DNA of 52,000 nucleotides from CAYPHY01 sp964410625. Lineage in GTDB: Bacteria > Chloroflexota > Anaerolineae > Promineifilales > Promineifilaceae. Position numbers and translations under genes: made by a program. Every line of letters starts with the position of its first letter. The stretch's first letter is position 1. Below are positions 1 to 7,302 of this stretch, piece by piece. The stretch lies in the NCBI GenBank assembly GCA_964410625.1, contig CAYPHY010000035.1:1-52000 (forward strand), written 5' to 3'. Under the pieces are notes generated by a model. The model was not told the DNA's origin, did not search any database, and worked only from the letters and a program-made list of their open reading frames with translations.

Positions 1-2
1 AA

Positions 3-716
3 TGTTCAAGTGATTTCTGGATCCTTCCCTTTTACAGAAAGAATGTTGCACTATCACTTCATAAGCATGCATGTTGGTCAGAGTTCGCACAAATCGCCTC
101 GGATGATGAGAAAAGCTTCCTGATCTTTGCCGCCGTACGCCACCCGATGGACGAGATCGTAAGCAAATTCCTCAAGCTGAAGTATGATCACAGGGCTGCC
201 TTCTCCACTGACCAGGGTTTGCAAAGTGGCGTTATTGAGGAAATAAATAGGGAGCAATATGCTTTTGTTACTGCTGGGCAGGGAACCTTTGAAGCGTACT
301 TTCGCAGGTATCATCGACATGTTTATTCAGGGATGATTGATCTCTCGGCTGATCATCTGAGTTACGTTATGAGATTTGAGAACTTACGCGAAGATTTCGC
401 AAAGGTCTTGCGGATACTTGGATTAGAACAAGTACGACCGCTTCCGACCACTAATAAGACACCTGGCAAAATAAGACGATGGCAAGACTACTATACGCCG
501 GAAATTCAATCGCAAGCGATCAAAGTGTTTGCACCGTTTCTCAACGCCTGGAGCTACCAATTCCCCGAAGGTTGGGGTACGGTCAACCCAACCGTAATTG
601 CTCGTAACGTCTATATTGCGAGAAAAAGGGTAAGGGAGCTTTACTTCACACGCATTCGCTATAGTGACGCTGTTTATGCTAAAGTTGTTCGAAGAATACG
701 GGCGAGGCTAGCCTGA
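3..716 (+). CDS. Sulfotransferase family protein (5' end outside window)
   Basis: The frame is open to the left edge, so the gene is truncated by the window. The sequence around nt 126-165 reads FAAVRHPMDEIVSKF, the typical V-R-x-P segment of Sulfotransferase family 2 domains, whose Arg and downstream Ser contact the 3'-phosphate of PAPS. An ATG at 147 exists but would cut this motif in half and is not the start. Such enzymes move sulfate from PAPS to a sugar or other acceptor. Next to an exopolysaccharide cluster a sugar acceptor is the likely one (inference). GC content is visibly lower than in the genes to the right and I see no CGGCCG in it, which suggests recent acquisition. The N-terminal PAPS loop is not visible. 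Confidence 0.72.
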   Translation, partial: CSSDFWILPFYRKNVALSLHKHACWSEFAQIASDDEKSFLIFAAVRHPMDEIVSKFLKLKYDHRAAFSTDQGLQSGVIEEINREQYAFVTAGQGTFEAYFRRYHRHVYSGMIDLSADHLSYVMRFENLREDFAKVLRILGLEQVRPLPTTNKTPGKIRRWQDYYTPEIQSQAIKVFAPFLNAWSYQFPEGWGTVNPTVIARNVYIARKRVRELYFTRIRYSDAVYAKVVRRIRARLA

Positions 717-780
717 TAGGGGAGGCAGTTTTCGCATGACCAAGTTTGTAGTGCAATAGACCATTTTTCTTTTCAATGAT

Positions 781-1182
781 TCAGCGGTACAAAGCTTTCA
801 TGATAGCATCCCATTCCTCAATTTGCGCTGGGTCCGTATGCCCACCTGGCTCTTTAACCTCAAAGCGCATCAACGCCATACAAGCCTTCAGTGCCATCGC
901 CTCGTTCTCTGAATCAATCAGTTCCATTAGCTTGTTGACCGCCTTGACCCTTGCCTCAAGCAGCCTGGTACGGCTTGCCTCCCACGAAGATTTCAAAGCA
1001 TCATTGTAGGCTGCCTTAAAAGTAGGGTCCTTGCTCCGCCAACGCGAAACCGTTTCCCGTGCGATGCCCAGGGCGGCCGCCGTCTCCGTCAGGCCTGCCA
1101 TTAACATCTCCAGTGCTTGCGTCTGTTGCGCCGACAGCACATATCGTTTTGGTCTCTTGGGTTTAGATATTGTTTGTTTCAT
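781..1182 (-). CDS. Small HTH protein, phage terminase small-subunit / phBC6A51-like
   Basis: A 133-residue protein with a basic N-terminus and a clear helix-turn-helix at residues about 24-51 (LTETAAALGIARETVSRWRS), followed by a helical region rich in Leu, Glu and Lys. This arrangement resembles phage terminase small subunits and the phBC6A51 homeodomain-like family, which bind DNA specifically. No large terminase or other phage gene is seen nearby, so it is an orphan, either a domesticated remnant or a stand-alone regulator. Three 10-bp direct repeats lie immediately upstream of its ATG and are probable binding sites. It is transcribed against the flanking polysaccharide genes. The family assignment is moderate and the role is unknown. 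Confidence 0.55.
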   Translation of the reverse strand: MKQTISKPKRPKRYVLSAQQTQALEMLMAGLTETAAALGIARETVSRWRSKDPTFKAAYNDALKSSWEASRTRLLEARVKAVNKLMELIDSENEAMALKACMALMRFEVKEPGGHTDPAQIEEWDAIMKALYR

Positions 1183-1212
1183 GTGACATTCCGTGACATT
1201 TTGTGATCAACG
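1183..1212. promoter_or_regulatory. Three 10-bp direct repeats (iteron-like)
   Basis: GTGACATTCC, GTGACATTTT and GTGATCAACG follow each other with an exact 10-bp period, starting 1 bp upstream of the HTH gene's ATG. One repeat per helical turn on one DNA face fits cooperative binding by the HTH protein, either as autoregulation or as a packaging-type site. Confidence 0.5.
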
Positions 1213-1313
1213 ATTAACTTCTTCACAGCCACACCAGCCACACCGGCCCACCCGCGCTCCGCTCCCCCACTGAACAACCATTAAACTAATCAACACGATA
1301 ACACATCCGTTCT

Positions 1314-2273
1314 ATGTTACACCACTCGGCTAGTAAAGGCAACATACCTGGAAGCGAAGTAACCCTCTCCATCATCATTGTCAACTGGAACACCCGTGAC
1401 CTGCTCGCTGGCTGCCTTGCCTCGATCTATTCCCACCCACCGGCCGCCACCTTCGAAGTCATCGTGGTTGACAACGCCTCGGCCGATGGCAGCGCGGCTT
1501 TAGTACAAAGCCAATTTCCCCAGGTAACATTGCTGACCAACGCGAATAACCCTGGCTTCGCAGCAGGTAATAACCAGGCCATCACCCACAGCAACGGCCG
1601 CTACCTGCTCCTCCTCAATCCAGATACCATTGTGCGGCCAGGAGCACTTGACACTCTTTTGACCTTCATGGACACTCATCCAGCTGCCGGTGCTGCCGGA
1701 TCATTATTGCTCAACCCTGATGGTTCGCTCCAACACTCTTGCCACCCCGCACCAACCTTATCTCGCGAGTGGTGGCGTCTCTTTCACCTCGATCATCTCT
1801 TTGCGCTTGCACGTTATCCAATGGAGCAATGGCCCCAAGATCGTCCACGAGAAGTAGATACCATCCAGGGTGCCTGTTTAATCGTCCGCCGTGAAGTGAT
1901 TGACCAGGTAGGCTTGCTCGATGACGCCTATTTTATGTATTCAGAGGAAGTAGACTGGTGTCTACGCATCCGTCGTGCTGGATGGCAACTCTACTGGGTA
2001 CCCCAGGCGCAAGTCATTCATTACGGTGGACAAAGCACTCGTCAGGTCGCAGTTACGATGTTCCTCCAGCTCTATCGTGCTAAGCTGCTCTACTTCCGCA
2101 AGCATGACGGCCGTTTAGCTGGTTGGCTTTATAAGCTCATTCTTCTTGCCGCATCCCTTCTGCGTGTTCTCCTGACACCCATCGCCTTGCTTCTCCGACC
2201 AGCCCACCACCGCGATCATCTAACGTTGGCCGGCCGCTACAGTCGTCTCATTCTTGCTCTGCCGCGAATGTAA
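1314..2273 (+). CDS. Glycosyltransferase family 2 (rhamnosyltransferase-like)
   Basis: A 319-residue GT-A fold enzyme. Residues 18-26 (LSIIIVNWN) begin the nucleotide-sugar fold, residues 51-59 read VVDNASADG, and the LLLNPDT segment near residue 100 gives the metal-binding acidic site. The EEVDWCLRIRRAGW segment near residue 215 is typical of WcaE/rhamnosyltransferase-like GT2 enzymes. The C-terminus (about 270-305) is hydrophobic and probably membrane-associated. It transfers a sugar from an NDP-sugar to a growing polysaccharide; donor and acceptor cannot be read from the sequence. The stop codon abuts the ATG of the next glycosyltransferase with no gap, so the genes are in one operon and translation is probably coupled. 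Confidence 0.85.
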   Translation: MLHHSASKGNIPGSEVTLSIIIVNWNTRDLLAGCLASIYSHPPAATFEVIVVDNASADGSAALVQSQFPQVTLLTNANNPGFAAGNNQAITHSNGRYLLLLNPDTIVRPGALDTLLTFMDTHPAAGAAGSLLLNPDGSLQHSCHPAPTLSREWWRLFHLDHLFALARYPMEQWPQDRPREVDTIQGACLIVRREVIDQVGLLDDAYFMYSEEVDWCLRIRRAGWQLYWVPQAQVIHYGGQSTRQVAVTMFLQLYRAKLLYFRKHDGRLAGWLYKLILLAASLLRVLLTPIALLLRPAHHRDHLTLAGRYSRLILALPRM

Positions 2274-3662
2274 ATGCGAATTCTTCTTCTTTCTCAGCTC
2301 ATCCCCTACCCATTCGATGCCGGTCCAAAGGTGCGCATCTACCACGTCCTCCAACACCTCGCGGCCGCCAACCACGACATCACTCTCCTCGCCTTCCGCC
2401 GCGAGAGCGACACACCAGATAACATTGAACACCTGCGCCAATACTGCACGGCCGTCCACACCATCCCCATGCCGCGTTCCCGCCTTCGCGATGCCTGGCA
2501 TCTCGGTCGTAGCTTGCTTCTCAACCAACCTTTCCTCATCGCCCGCGACAGCGTTGCCGCCATGCACCGCAAAGTGAAAGAGCTAATCACCTCTCAAACC
2601 TTCGACGCCATCCATGCCGACCAACTTTGGACGGCTCAATATGCTCTCGCCGCTAAGGTTGCAAGTGGCAGAGGAGCAGGGGGGCAGGGGAGCCGAGGAG
2701 CCGAGAGTGGTCTCCTAGTCTCCCAGTCTCCTACTCCCCACTCGCCACTCCCCACTCACCACTCTCCACTCCTCATCCTCGACCAACACAACGCCACCTA
2801 CCTCATCCCCCAACGACTGGCTGAGGGCGAAACCAATCTTTTGCAAAAGATACTTCTGCGGCGCGAAGCCAAAGTCATGCGCCGCTATGAATTGGACGTT
2901 TGCCATCAATTTGACCACGTTGTCTGGGTCACCGCCGAAGACCGCGCAGCCGTACTTAACAATTCACAGAGCAATCTTAGATTGCCGACCATTGACAATT
3001 CACAATTGACTATTCACAATTCACAATTTCCCGTCATCCCCATCTGCATTGACCCAGACACCAAACCAATGATTAAACGCGTCCCAACACCCCACCGCGT
3101 CACCTTTCTTGGTGGTCTTCACTGGCCCCCTAACGCCGCTGGCGTCCGCTGGTTCGCCCGCGAAGTCTGGCCCCACGTGCTTGAGCAATGCCCAACGGCC
3201 GTCCTGACCATCATCGGCAAAAACCCGCCTGATGCAATCCGCAATCCGCAATCATCGATTCCCCAGGAATCGCCAATCCGCAATCTTGAGATAACCGGCT
3301 ATGTAGATGACCCAACCCCTTACTTACAAGAAACGGCCGTCTTCATCGTTCCCCTCCACGCTGGTGGCGGAATGCGTGTCAAAATCCTCGACGCCTGGGC
3401 CTGGGGTTTACCCATCGTTTCCACCACCATCGGCACTGAAGGGATTAGTTATCGCCATGAGGAAAATGTCCTCATTGCTGATGAACCAGAGCCTTTCGCT
3501 GCCACCGTCATTCGCTTATTGCGAAACCTGGAACTGGGAGACAGCTTAGCCAGGGCTGGCCGTCAGACCGTGGAGCAATGTTACGACTGGCGCAATACCT
3601 ACCAAGCTTGGACTAACGTGTATTACGCCCATAAATCTGCACTTGATAGGAGAGATAGATGA
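2274..3662 (+). CDS. Glycosyltransferase family 4 with three in-frame repeat insertions
   Basis: A 462-residue GT-B enzyme. The N-terminal domain starts MRILLLSQLIPYPFDAGPK, and the C-terminal domain carries GGLHWPPNAAGVRWF and PLHAGGGMRVKILDAWAWG, where the donor sugar nucleotide binds. It is longer than most GT4 enzymes because of three low-complexity inserts at residues about 131-168, 228-253 and 320-339. Their DNA is of the same kind as the intergenic simple repeats of this genome, and all three keep the frame. They probably lie in surface loops between secondary-structure elements. The stop overlaps the next start (ATGA). Activity despite the inserts is plausible because both core domains look intact, but it is not proven. 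Confidence 0.83.
   Translation: MRILLLSQLIPYPFDAGPKVRIYHVLQHLAAANHDITLLAFRRESDTPDNIEHLRQYCTAVHTIPMPRSRLRDAWHLGRSLLLNQPFLIARDSVAAMHRKVKELITSQTFDAIHADQLWTAQYALAAKVASGRGAGGQGSRGAESGLLVSQSPTPHSPLPTHHSPLLILDQHNATYLIPQRLAEGETNLLQKILLRREAKVMRRYELDVCHQFDHVVWVTAEDRAAVLNNSQSNLRLPTIDNSQLTIHNSQFPVIPICIDPDTKPMIKRVPTPHRVTFLGGLHWPPNAAGVRWFAREVWPHVLEQCPTAVLTIIGKNPPDAIRNPQSSIPQESPIRNLEITGYVDDPTPYLQETAVFIVPLHAGGGMRVKILDAWAWGLPIVSTTIGTEGISYRHEENVLIADEPEPFAATVIRLLRNLELGDSLARAGRQTVEQCYDWRNTYQAWTNVYYAHKSALDRRDR
2665..2776 (+). repeat. Low-complexity GA-arm plus CT-arm tract inside a glycosyltransferase gene
   Basis: A G/A-rich arm (repeats of GGAGC/GGGG) is followed by a C/T-rich arm built from CACTCCCCACT-like units. 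It is in frame within the GT4 gene and encodes a Gly/Ser/Pro/His-rich stretch. The first arm is nearly the same as the intergenic tract near 32264-32300. Confidence 0.75.
2955..3031 (+). repeat. In-frame AATTCACAATT-type repeat
   Basis: Degenerate tandem units (CAATTCACAATTGACTATTC and similar) encode the Asn/Ser/Gln-rich stretch at residues 228-253 of the GT4 enzyme. The same unit type forms the second arm of the intergenic hairpin at 26789-26829. Confidence 0.7.
3232..3290 (+). repeat. In-frame AATCCGCAATC-type repeat
   Basis: Repeated AATCCGCAATC units lie in the reading frame of the GT4 gene (residues 320-339). The complementary unit GATTGCGGAAT appears in frame in the gene at 50660-51934. 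Confidence 0.65.
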
Positions 3663-4375
3663 AGTATGATGAAGCTGCGTTGCAAGAAGTACGTGAAACA
3701 CGCTTGCTCATTGATAAATGCGACGCATGGCTGTTTGATACGGTACGACCATTTTTGGGTCAACGCATACTTGAACTTGGCTGTGGGCTCGGAAATTTGA
3801 TTCCGCATTTATTAGACCGTGACCTAGTTGTTGGAATTGATATTGATCAGGCAAGTGTGGATTACGTTAATGCGACATATAGTCAAAAAGGCAATGTTTC
3901 TGCCTTCAGATATGATGCATCTGCTTCTAATTTCCCTGAACTGAAACAGCATAACTTTGATACTGTCGTGTCGCTAAATGTTTTAGAGCATATTGAGGAT
4001 GATTGGACAACATTTCAGCATATCCATGATGTCCTTTCACCTGGTGGCAGACTGGTGCTTATCGTTCCTGCACACATGTTTTTGTACGGAGACATGGATC
4101 GCTCAATCGGGCACTATCGCCGGTATACCCTCCTGGATTTACAAACAAAGTTAAAAACGGCTGGCCTGATAGTTGAACAGCAGCGATATATCAATCCCAT
4201 TGGTGCTGTGGGCTGGTTTGTCAACGGCAGACTCCTAGGGCGTAAGGTTCCTCCGGTGGGCCAACTCAAGCTGTTTAATACTCTTATGCCCCTGGTGATT
4301 GCCGCAGAACGAATGATTAGAATACCGTTCGGTCTATCGGTTCTATCCGTATCGGTAAGGCCGTCTGAAGCATGA
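3659..4375 (+). CDS. Class I SAM-dependent methyltransferase
   Basis: A 238-residue Rossmann-fold methyltransferase. Motif I is ILELGCGLGNL (residues 37-47), the acidic residue after beta-2 lies in VVGIDIDQ, and FDTVVSLNVLEHIEDD is the motif-4 region typical of Methyltransf_11 enzymes. The start overlaps the preceding stop (ATGA), with GGAGAG just upstream as ribosome binding site. The end overlaps the next gene, again ATGA. Within a polysaccharide operon it may methylate a sugar or cap the glycan, but this is inference. Base composition is lower in GC than its neighbours and I see no CGGCCG in it, so it probably entered the operon recently. Confidence 0.85.
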   Translation: MKYDEAALQEVRETRLLIDKCDAWLFDTVRPFLGQRILELGCGLGNLIPHLLDRDLVVGIDIDQASVDYVNATYSQKGNVSAFRYDASASNFPELKQHNFDTVVSLNVLEHIEDDWTTFQHIHDVLSPGGRLVLIVPAHMFLYGDMDRSIGHYRRYTLLDLQTKLKTAGLIVEQQRYINPIGAVGWFVNGRLLGRKVPPVGQLKLFNTLMPLVIAAERMIRIPFGLSVLSVSVRPSEA

Positions 4376-5745
4376 TGCATACAAAATTCTATTTGGCATC
4401 GATCTTAGTCATATCCGTCGTGCTAAGGCTCGTTGCTGCTGTCTATCTCGGGAATACAGTAGAGATGTTACCCGGTACGGCCGACCAAATCTCCTATCAT
4501 ACGTTGGCATTGCGTCTTCTTGACGGACACGGCCTAACATTTGATCGATTTTGGTGGCCCTACACCCAAGCCGGTGCACAAACTGGGATGTGGAGCTATC
4601 TCTACACCCTTTATCTGGCGGCCGTCTACACCCTCTTCGGCCCAAACCCATTGATCGCGCGTCTCATCCAGGCCGTTATCGTGGGCCTGCTTCACCCCAC
4701 ACTGGCCTACCTGCTCGGACAGCGGCTGTTTGGCGAACGAATTGGGCTATGGGCGGCCGTCATCACTGCCATTTACGTCTACTTCATCTATTACACCGCC
4801 ACCCTCATGACCGAACCGTTCTACATCACCGGCATTCTCGCCAGCCTCTACTTGTTGCTACCCCTTTCAACGGCCGCGCCTCGCGAAGAACGTCGTTTGG
4901 CCCTCTTTCTCGGTCTGACCTTGGCAGGCACAATTCTGTTGCGCCAACTGTTTCTTTTACTGGTTCCCTTTTTCCTCGCCTGGTTCTGGTACATTCGCTA
5001 CCAACAGACACGGCGGCTGGCCGGCAGGGGCCATGCCCCACACACCTCACGCCGGCTACGGACCAGCCTTTCCTATTTCTTTGCCAGTCGCCGTGCTCCC
5101 CTCCTGCCGACAGTAATAGTTGTTGCTATGATTGGGCTGCTCATCGCTCCCTTCACGCTCTACAATTATCTTCGCTTCGAGCGCTTCGTCCTGCTCAACA
5201 CCAACGCCGGTTACGCTTTCTTTTGGGCGAATCATCCCATTTATGGCACTCAATTCGAAGGCATTCTGCCTGCCGAACTGGGTACCTATACCGACCTTAT
5301 CCCTGAAGAACTGCGCCATCTCGACGAAGCCGCCCTCGAAGATGCCCTCATGCAACGTGGACTCCAGTTCGTTACGGACGATCCCGTCCGCTACGGCTTA
5401 TTGTCCCTCAGCCGCATCCCCGTCTATTTCATGTTCTGGCCATCGGCCGAGTCAGGCACACTCAGCAACATCTCCCGCGTAGCCAGCTTCGGCTTGTTCC
5501 TACCCTTCATGCTTGCCGGTCTGCTCTATTCTCTTGTTCAGCCGGCGCTGCGGTATCGAACCATCGCTGAGGCATCATTACTGCTCTTGTTTATTATCCT
5601 CTACACCGGCATACATTTGCTCTCCTGGGCGCTCATTCGCTATCGCCTACCCGTAGATGCCATCTTACTACTCTATGCTGCCTTTCCAGTATCCGCACTA
5701 TGGGCCTGGCTCAACCGTCGCTCCGTACTAGCCACTAGTCACTAA
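4372..5745 (+). CDS. GT39/ArnT-like multi-pass membrane glycosyltransferase
   Basis: A 457-residue protein with about ten hydrophobic helices. The first is at residues 7-28, and a short loop afterwards holds GTADQISYHTLALRLLDGHG. This resembles the acidic extracytoplasmic loop of dolichyl- or undecaprenyl-phosphate-sugar dependent transferases (PMT/ArnT type). Such enzymes transfer a sugar from a lipid carrier outside the membrane. The C-terminal stop region sits in a repeat (CTAGCCACTAGTCACTAACC...), so the last residues may have been changed by repeat insertion. An alternative start lies one codon later (ATGATG). The substrate cannot be read from the sequence. Confidence 0.72.
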   Translation: MMHTKFYLASILVISVVLRLVAAVYLGNTVEMLPGTADQISYHTLALRLLDGHGLTFDRFWWPYTQAGAQTGMWSYLYTLYLAAVYTLFGPNPLIARLIQAVIVGLLHPTLAYLLGQRLFGERIGLWAAVITAIYVYFIYYTATLMTEPFYITGILASLYLLLPLSTAAPREERRLALFLGLTLAGTILLRQLFLLLVPFFLAWFWYIRYQQTRRLAGRGHAPHTSRRLRTSLSYFFASRRAPLLPTVIVVAMIGLLIAPFTLYNYLRFERFVLLNTNAGYAFFWANHPIYGTQFEGILPAELGTYTDLIPEELRHLDEAALEDALMQRGLQFVTDDPVRYGLLSLSRIPVYFMFWPSAESGTLSNISRVASFGLFLPFMLAGLLYSLVQPALRYRTIAEASLLLLFIILYTGIHLLSWALIRYRLPVDAILLLYAAFPVSALWAWLNRRSVLATSH

Positions 5746-5760
5746 CCACTAACCACTCCC

Positions 5761-7068
5761 ATGCACATTCTCTTCGTCGTCCCCTACACCCCCAACCTGA
5801 TCCGCACGCGACCCTATAACCTCATCCGCCACCTCGGCCGTCGCGGTCACACCATCACCCTGCTCACCCTGACCACCAACGCCGCCGAAGCGGCCGATGC
5901 CGCCGCCCTAAGTCGTGACATAACCGGTGTTTCCCAGGTCTACGCCCTGCCCTTACCGCGCTGGCGTTCGCTGCTCAACTGCCTGGCCGCCCTGCCCACT
6001 CGCCAACCGCTCCAAGCCGCCTACTGCTGGCAACCCGCCCTCGCCCGCCGGCTCGAACGGCTGCTAACCAGCACCAACGGACGCCAACCCATTGACCTCA
6101 TCCACGTCGAACACCTCCGCGCCGCCCACTACGCCCTCTATGCCAATTCAGCCCTCAGCCTTCATCCTTCAGCCTTTCGTAAGCTTCCTGTTATCTGGGA
6201 CTCCGTAGACTGTATCTCCCATCTCTTTCGCCAGGCGGCCGCCCACAGCCACAGCTTTTTCGGCCGCTGGATCACCCGCTTCGAACTCGGCCGCACCGAA
6301 CGCTACGAAGGTTGGCTCGCCTGGCAGTTCGACGCTACCCTGACCACCTCACCTGCCGACTGCGAAGCCCTAACCCAACTAGCCACCTGCCACCTGCCAC
6401 CTGCCACCTGCCACCTGCCACCCATCCATGTCATTCCTAATGGCGTAGACCTCGACTACTTCCGCCCTGGCTCGGCCGTCGAACGCCAACCCGCCACCCT
6501 CGTCTTTACCGGCAAAATGAGCTACCACGCCAACGTCACCATGGCCCGCTTCCTCGTTCGTGATGTAATGCCCACAGTTTGGGCCACACGACCAGAGGTA
6601 GAGGTCAACATCGTCGGCAAAGACCCAGGCTCCGATGTGTTGGCGCTGGGCAACCATCCGCGCGTTGCCATCACCGCCAACGTACCCGATATGCGTCCCT
6701 ATCTCCAACAGGCCACCCTTGCCGTCGCCCCAATGACCTACGGAGCAGGCGTTCAAAACAAGATCTTAGAAGCCCTCGCTTGCCGGACGCCCGTTATCAC
6801 CACGCCACAGGCGCTAGCTGGGCTGAAGGCGCGGCCGAATCGTGACTTGCTCGTTGCCGCTGATGCGCCCGAATTAGCCCAGGCCATCCTTGAACTGTTA
6901 GATGATCCACAGCGTCGCCAGGCGTTGGGCGCGGCCGGTCGTGCCTACGTCGAAACGCATCACAGTTGGGACAACGCGGTTGCCACGCTAGAGACCATCT
7001 ACCAGGCCCTGCTCGTTCGCCAGCCCCTGTTCCAGCGGCCACCGGCGACGGCCGTTTCCACAATTTAA
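5761..7068 (+). CDS. Glycosyltransferase family 4 with a heptanucleotide repeat
   Basis: A 435-residue GT-B enzyme starting MHILFVVPYTPNLIRTRPYN, the opening seen in PEP-CTERM/EpsH-type sugar transferases. The donor-binding half includes LVFTGKMSYHANV, PDMRPYLQQATLAVAPM and GAGVQNKILEALACRTPVI, with the GT4 Glu inside KILEALA. Two low-complexity inserts are present: residues about 129-140 (SALSLHPSAF type) and residues about 207-221, made of CCACCTG heptamers. The upstream 15 bp are a repeat ending in the previous gene, so no strong ribosome binding site is seen. It probably adds one sugar of the exopolysaccharide unit. Confidence 0.82.
   Translation: MHILFVVPYTPNLIRTRPYNLIRHLGRRGHTITLLTLTTNAAEAADAAALSRDITGVSQVYALPLPRWRSLLNCLAALPTRQPLQAAYCWQPALARRLERLLTSTNGRQPIDLIHVEHLRAAHYALYANSALSLHPSAFRKLPVIWDSVDCISHLFRQAAAHSHSFFGRWITRFELGRTERYEGWLAWQFDATLTTSPADCEALTQLATCHLPPATCHLPPIHVIPNGVDLDYFRPGSAVERQPATLVFTGKMSYHANVTMARFLVRDVMPTVWATRPEVEVNIVGKDPGSDVLALGNHPRVAITANVPDMRPYLQQATLAVAPMTYGAGVQNKILEALACRTPVITTPQALAGLKARPNRDLLVAADAPELAQAILELLDDPQRRQALGAAGRAYVETHHSWDNAVATLETIYQALLVRQPLFQRPPATAVSTI
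6383..6423 (+). repeat. (CCACCTG)5 heptamer tandem repeat within a glycosyltransferase gene
   Basis: Five exact CCACCTG units (6383-6417) are followed by a partial unit. Seven is not a multiple of three, so gain or loss of one unit shifts the frame. Confidence 0.9.
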
Positions 7069-7130
7069 CCGCTAGCCAATCAGGACAGTACCAACCACTA
7101 TGGAGACCACCATTTTCGATTCTTCATAAA

Positions 7131-7302
7131 TCGTAGCGGGCTTTACCTAAGCCCCACGGCAGGGCAGTATGCCACGCCAGTCCTGCTGCCTTGTCTTACT
7201 TGTTATCCGTATTGTGCCAGATGCCGGGGGGCATCGGGGAGCCAGCCAAATTGGCCTACTCCCAGGCAAATTTAGAGGAGTACTCACTCGAGGGGAACTA
7301 TC
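7131..7302 (+). ncRNA. Structured 5' leader with four consecutive hairpins
   Basis: The leader before the priming transferase holds four stems in a row: GGGCTT/AAGCCC (7138-7154, loop TACCT); GGCAG/CTGCC (7158-7190); GATGCC/GGCATC with a GGGG loop (7220-7235); and GGGAG/CTCCC (7237-7263), enclosing GCCAA-A-TTGGC. The ribosome binding site GAGGGGAAC follows at 7289-7297. It does not match the c-di-GMP-I, SAM or TPP riboswitch consensus I know. It could be a leader read by the NusG paralogue at 10696-11277, or an unknown riboswitch. Confidence 0.55.

Noticed and set aside
6383..6423. CRISPR array
   Set aside because: Units of 7 bp with no spacers, inside a reading frame. No repeat-spacer structure or cas gene anywhere in the window.
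7131..7145. RfaH ops / JUMPstart element (GTAGCG present)
   Set aside because: Only the GTAGCG core is found at 7133-7138; the rest of GGCGGTAGCGT and the 39-bp JUMPstart context are absent.
7131..7302. c-di-GMP riboswitch before the priming transferase
   Set aside because: The position would suit it, but the conserved core of the GEMM-I motif is not present; only four stems can be shown.
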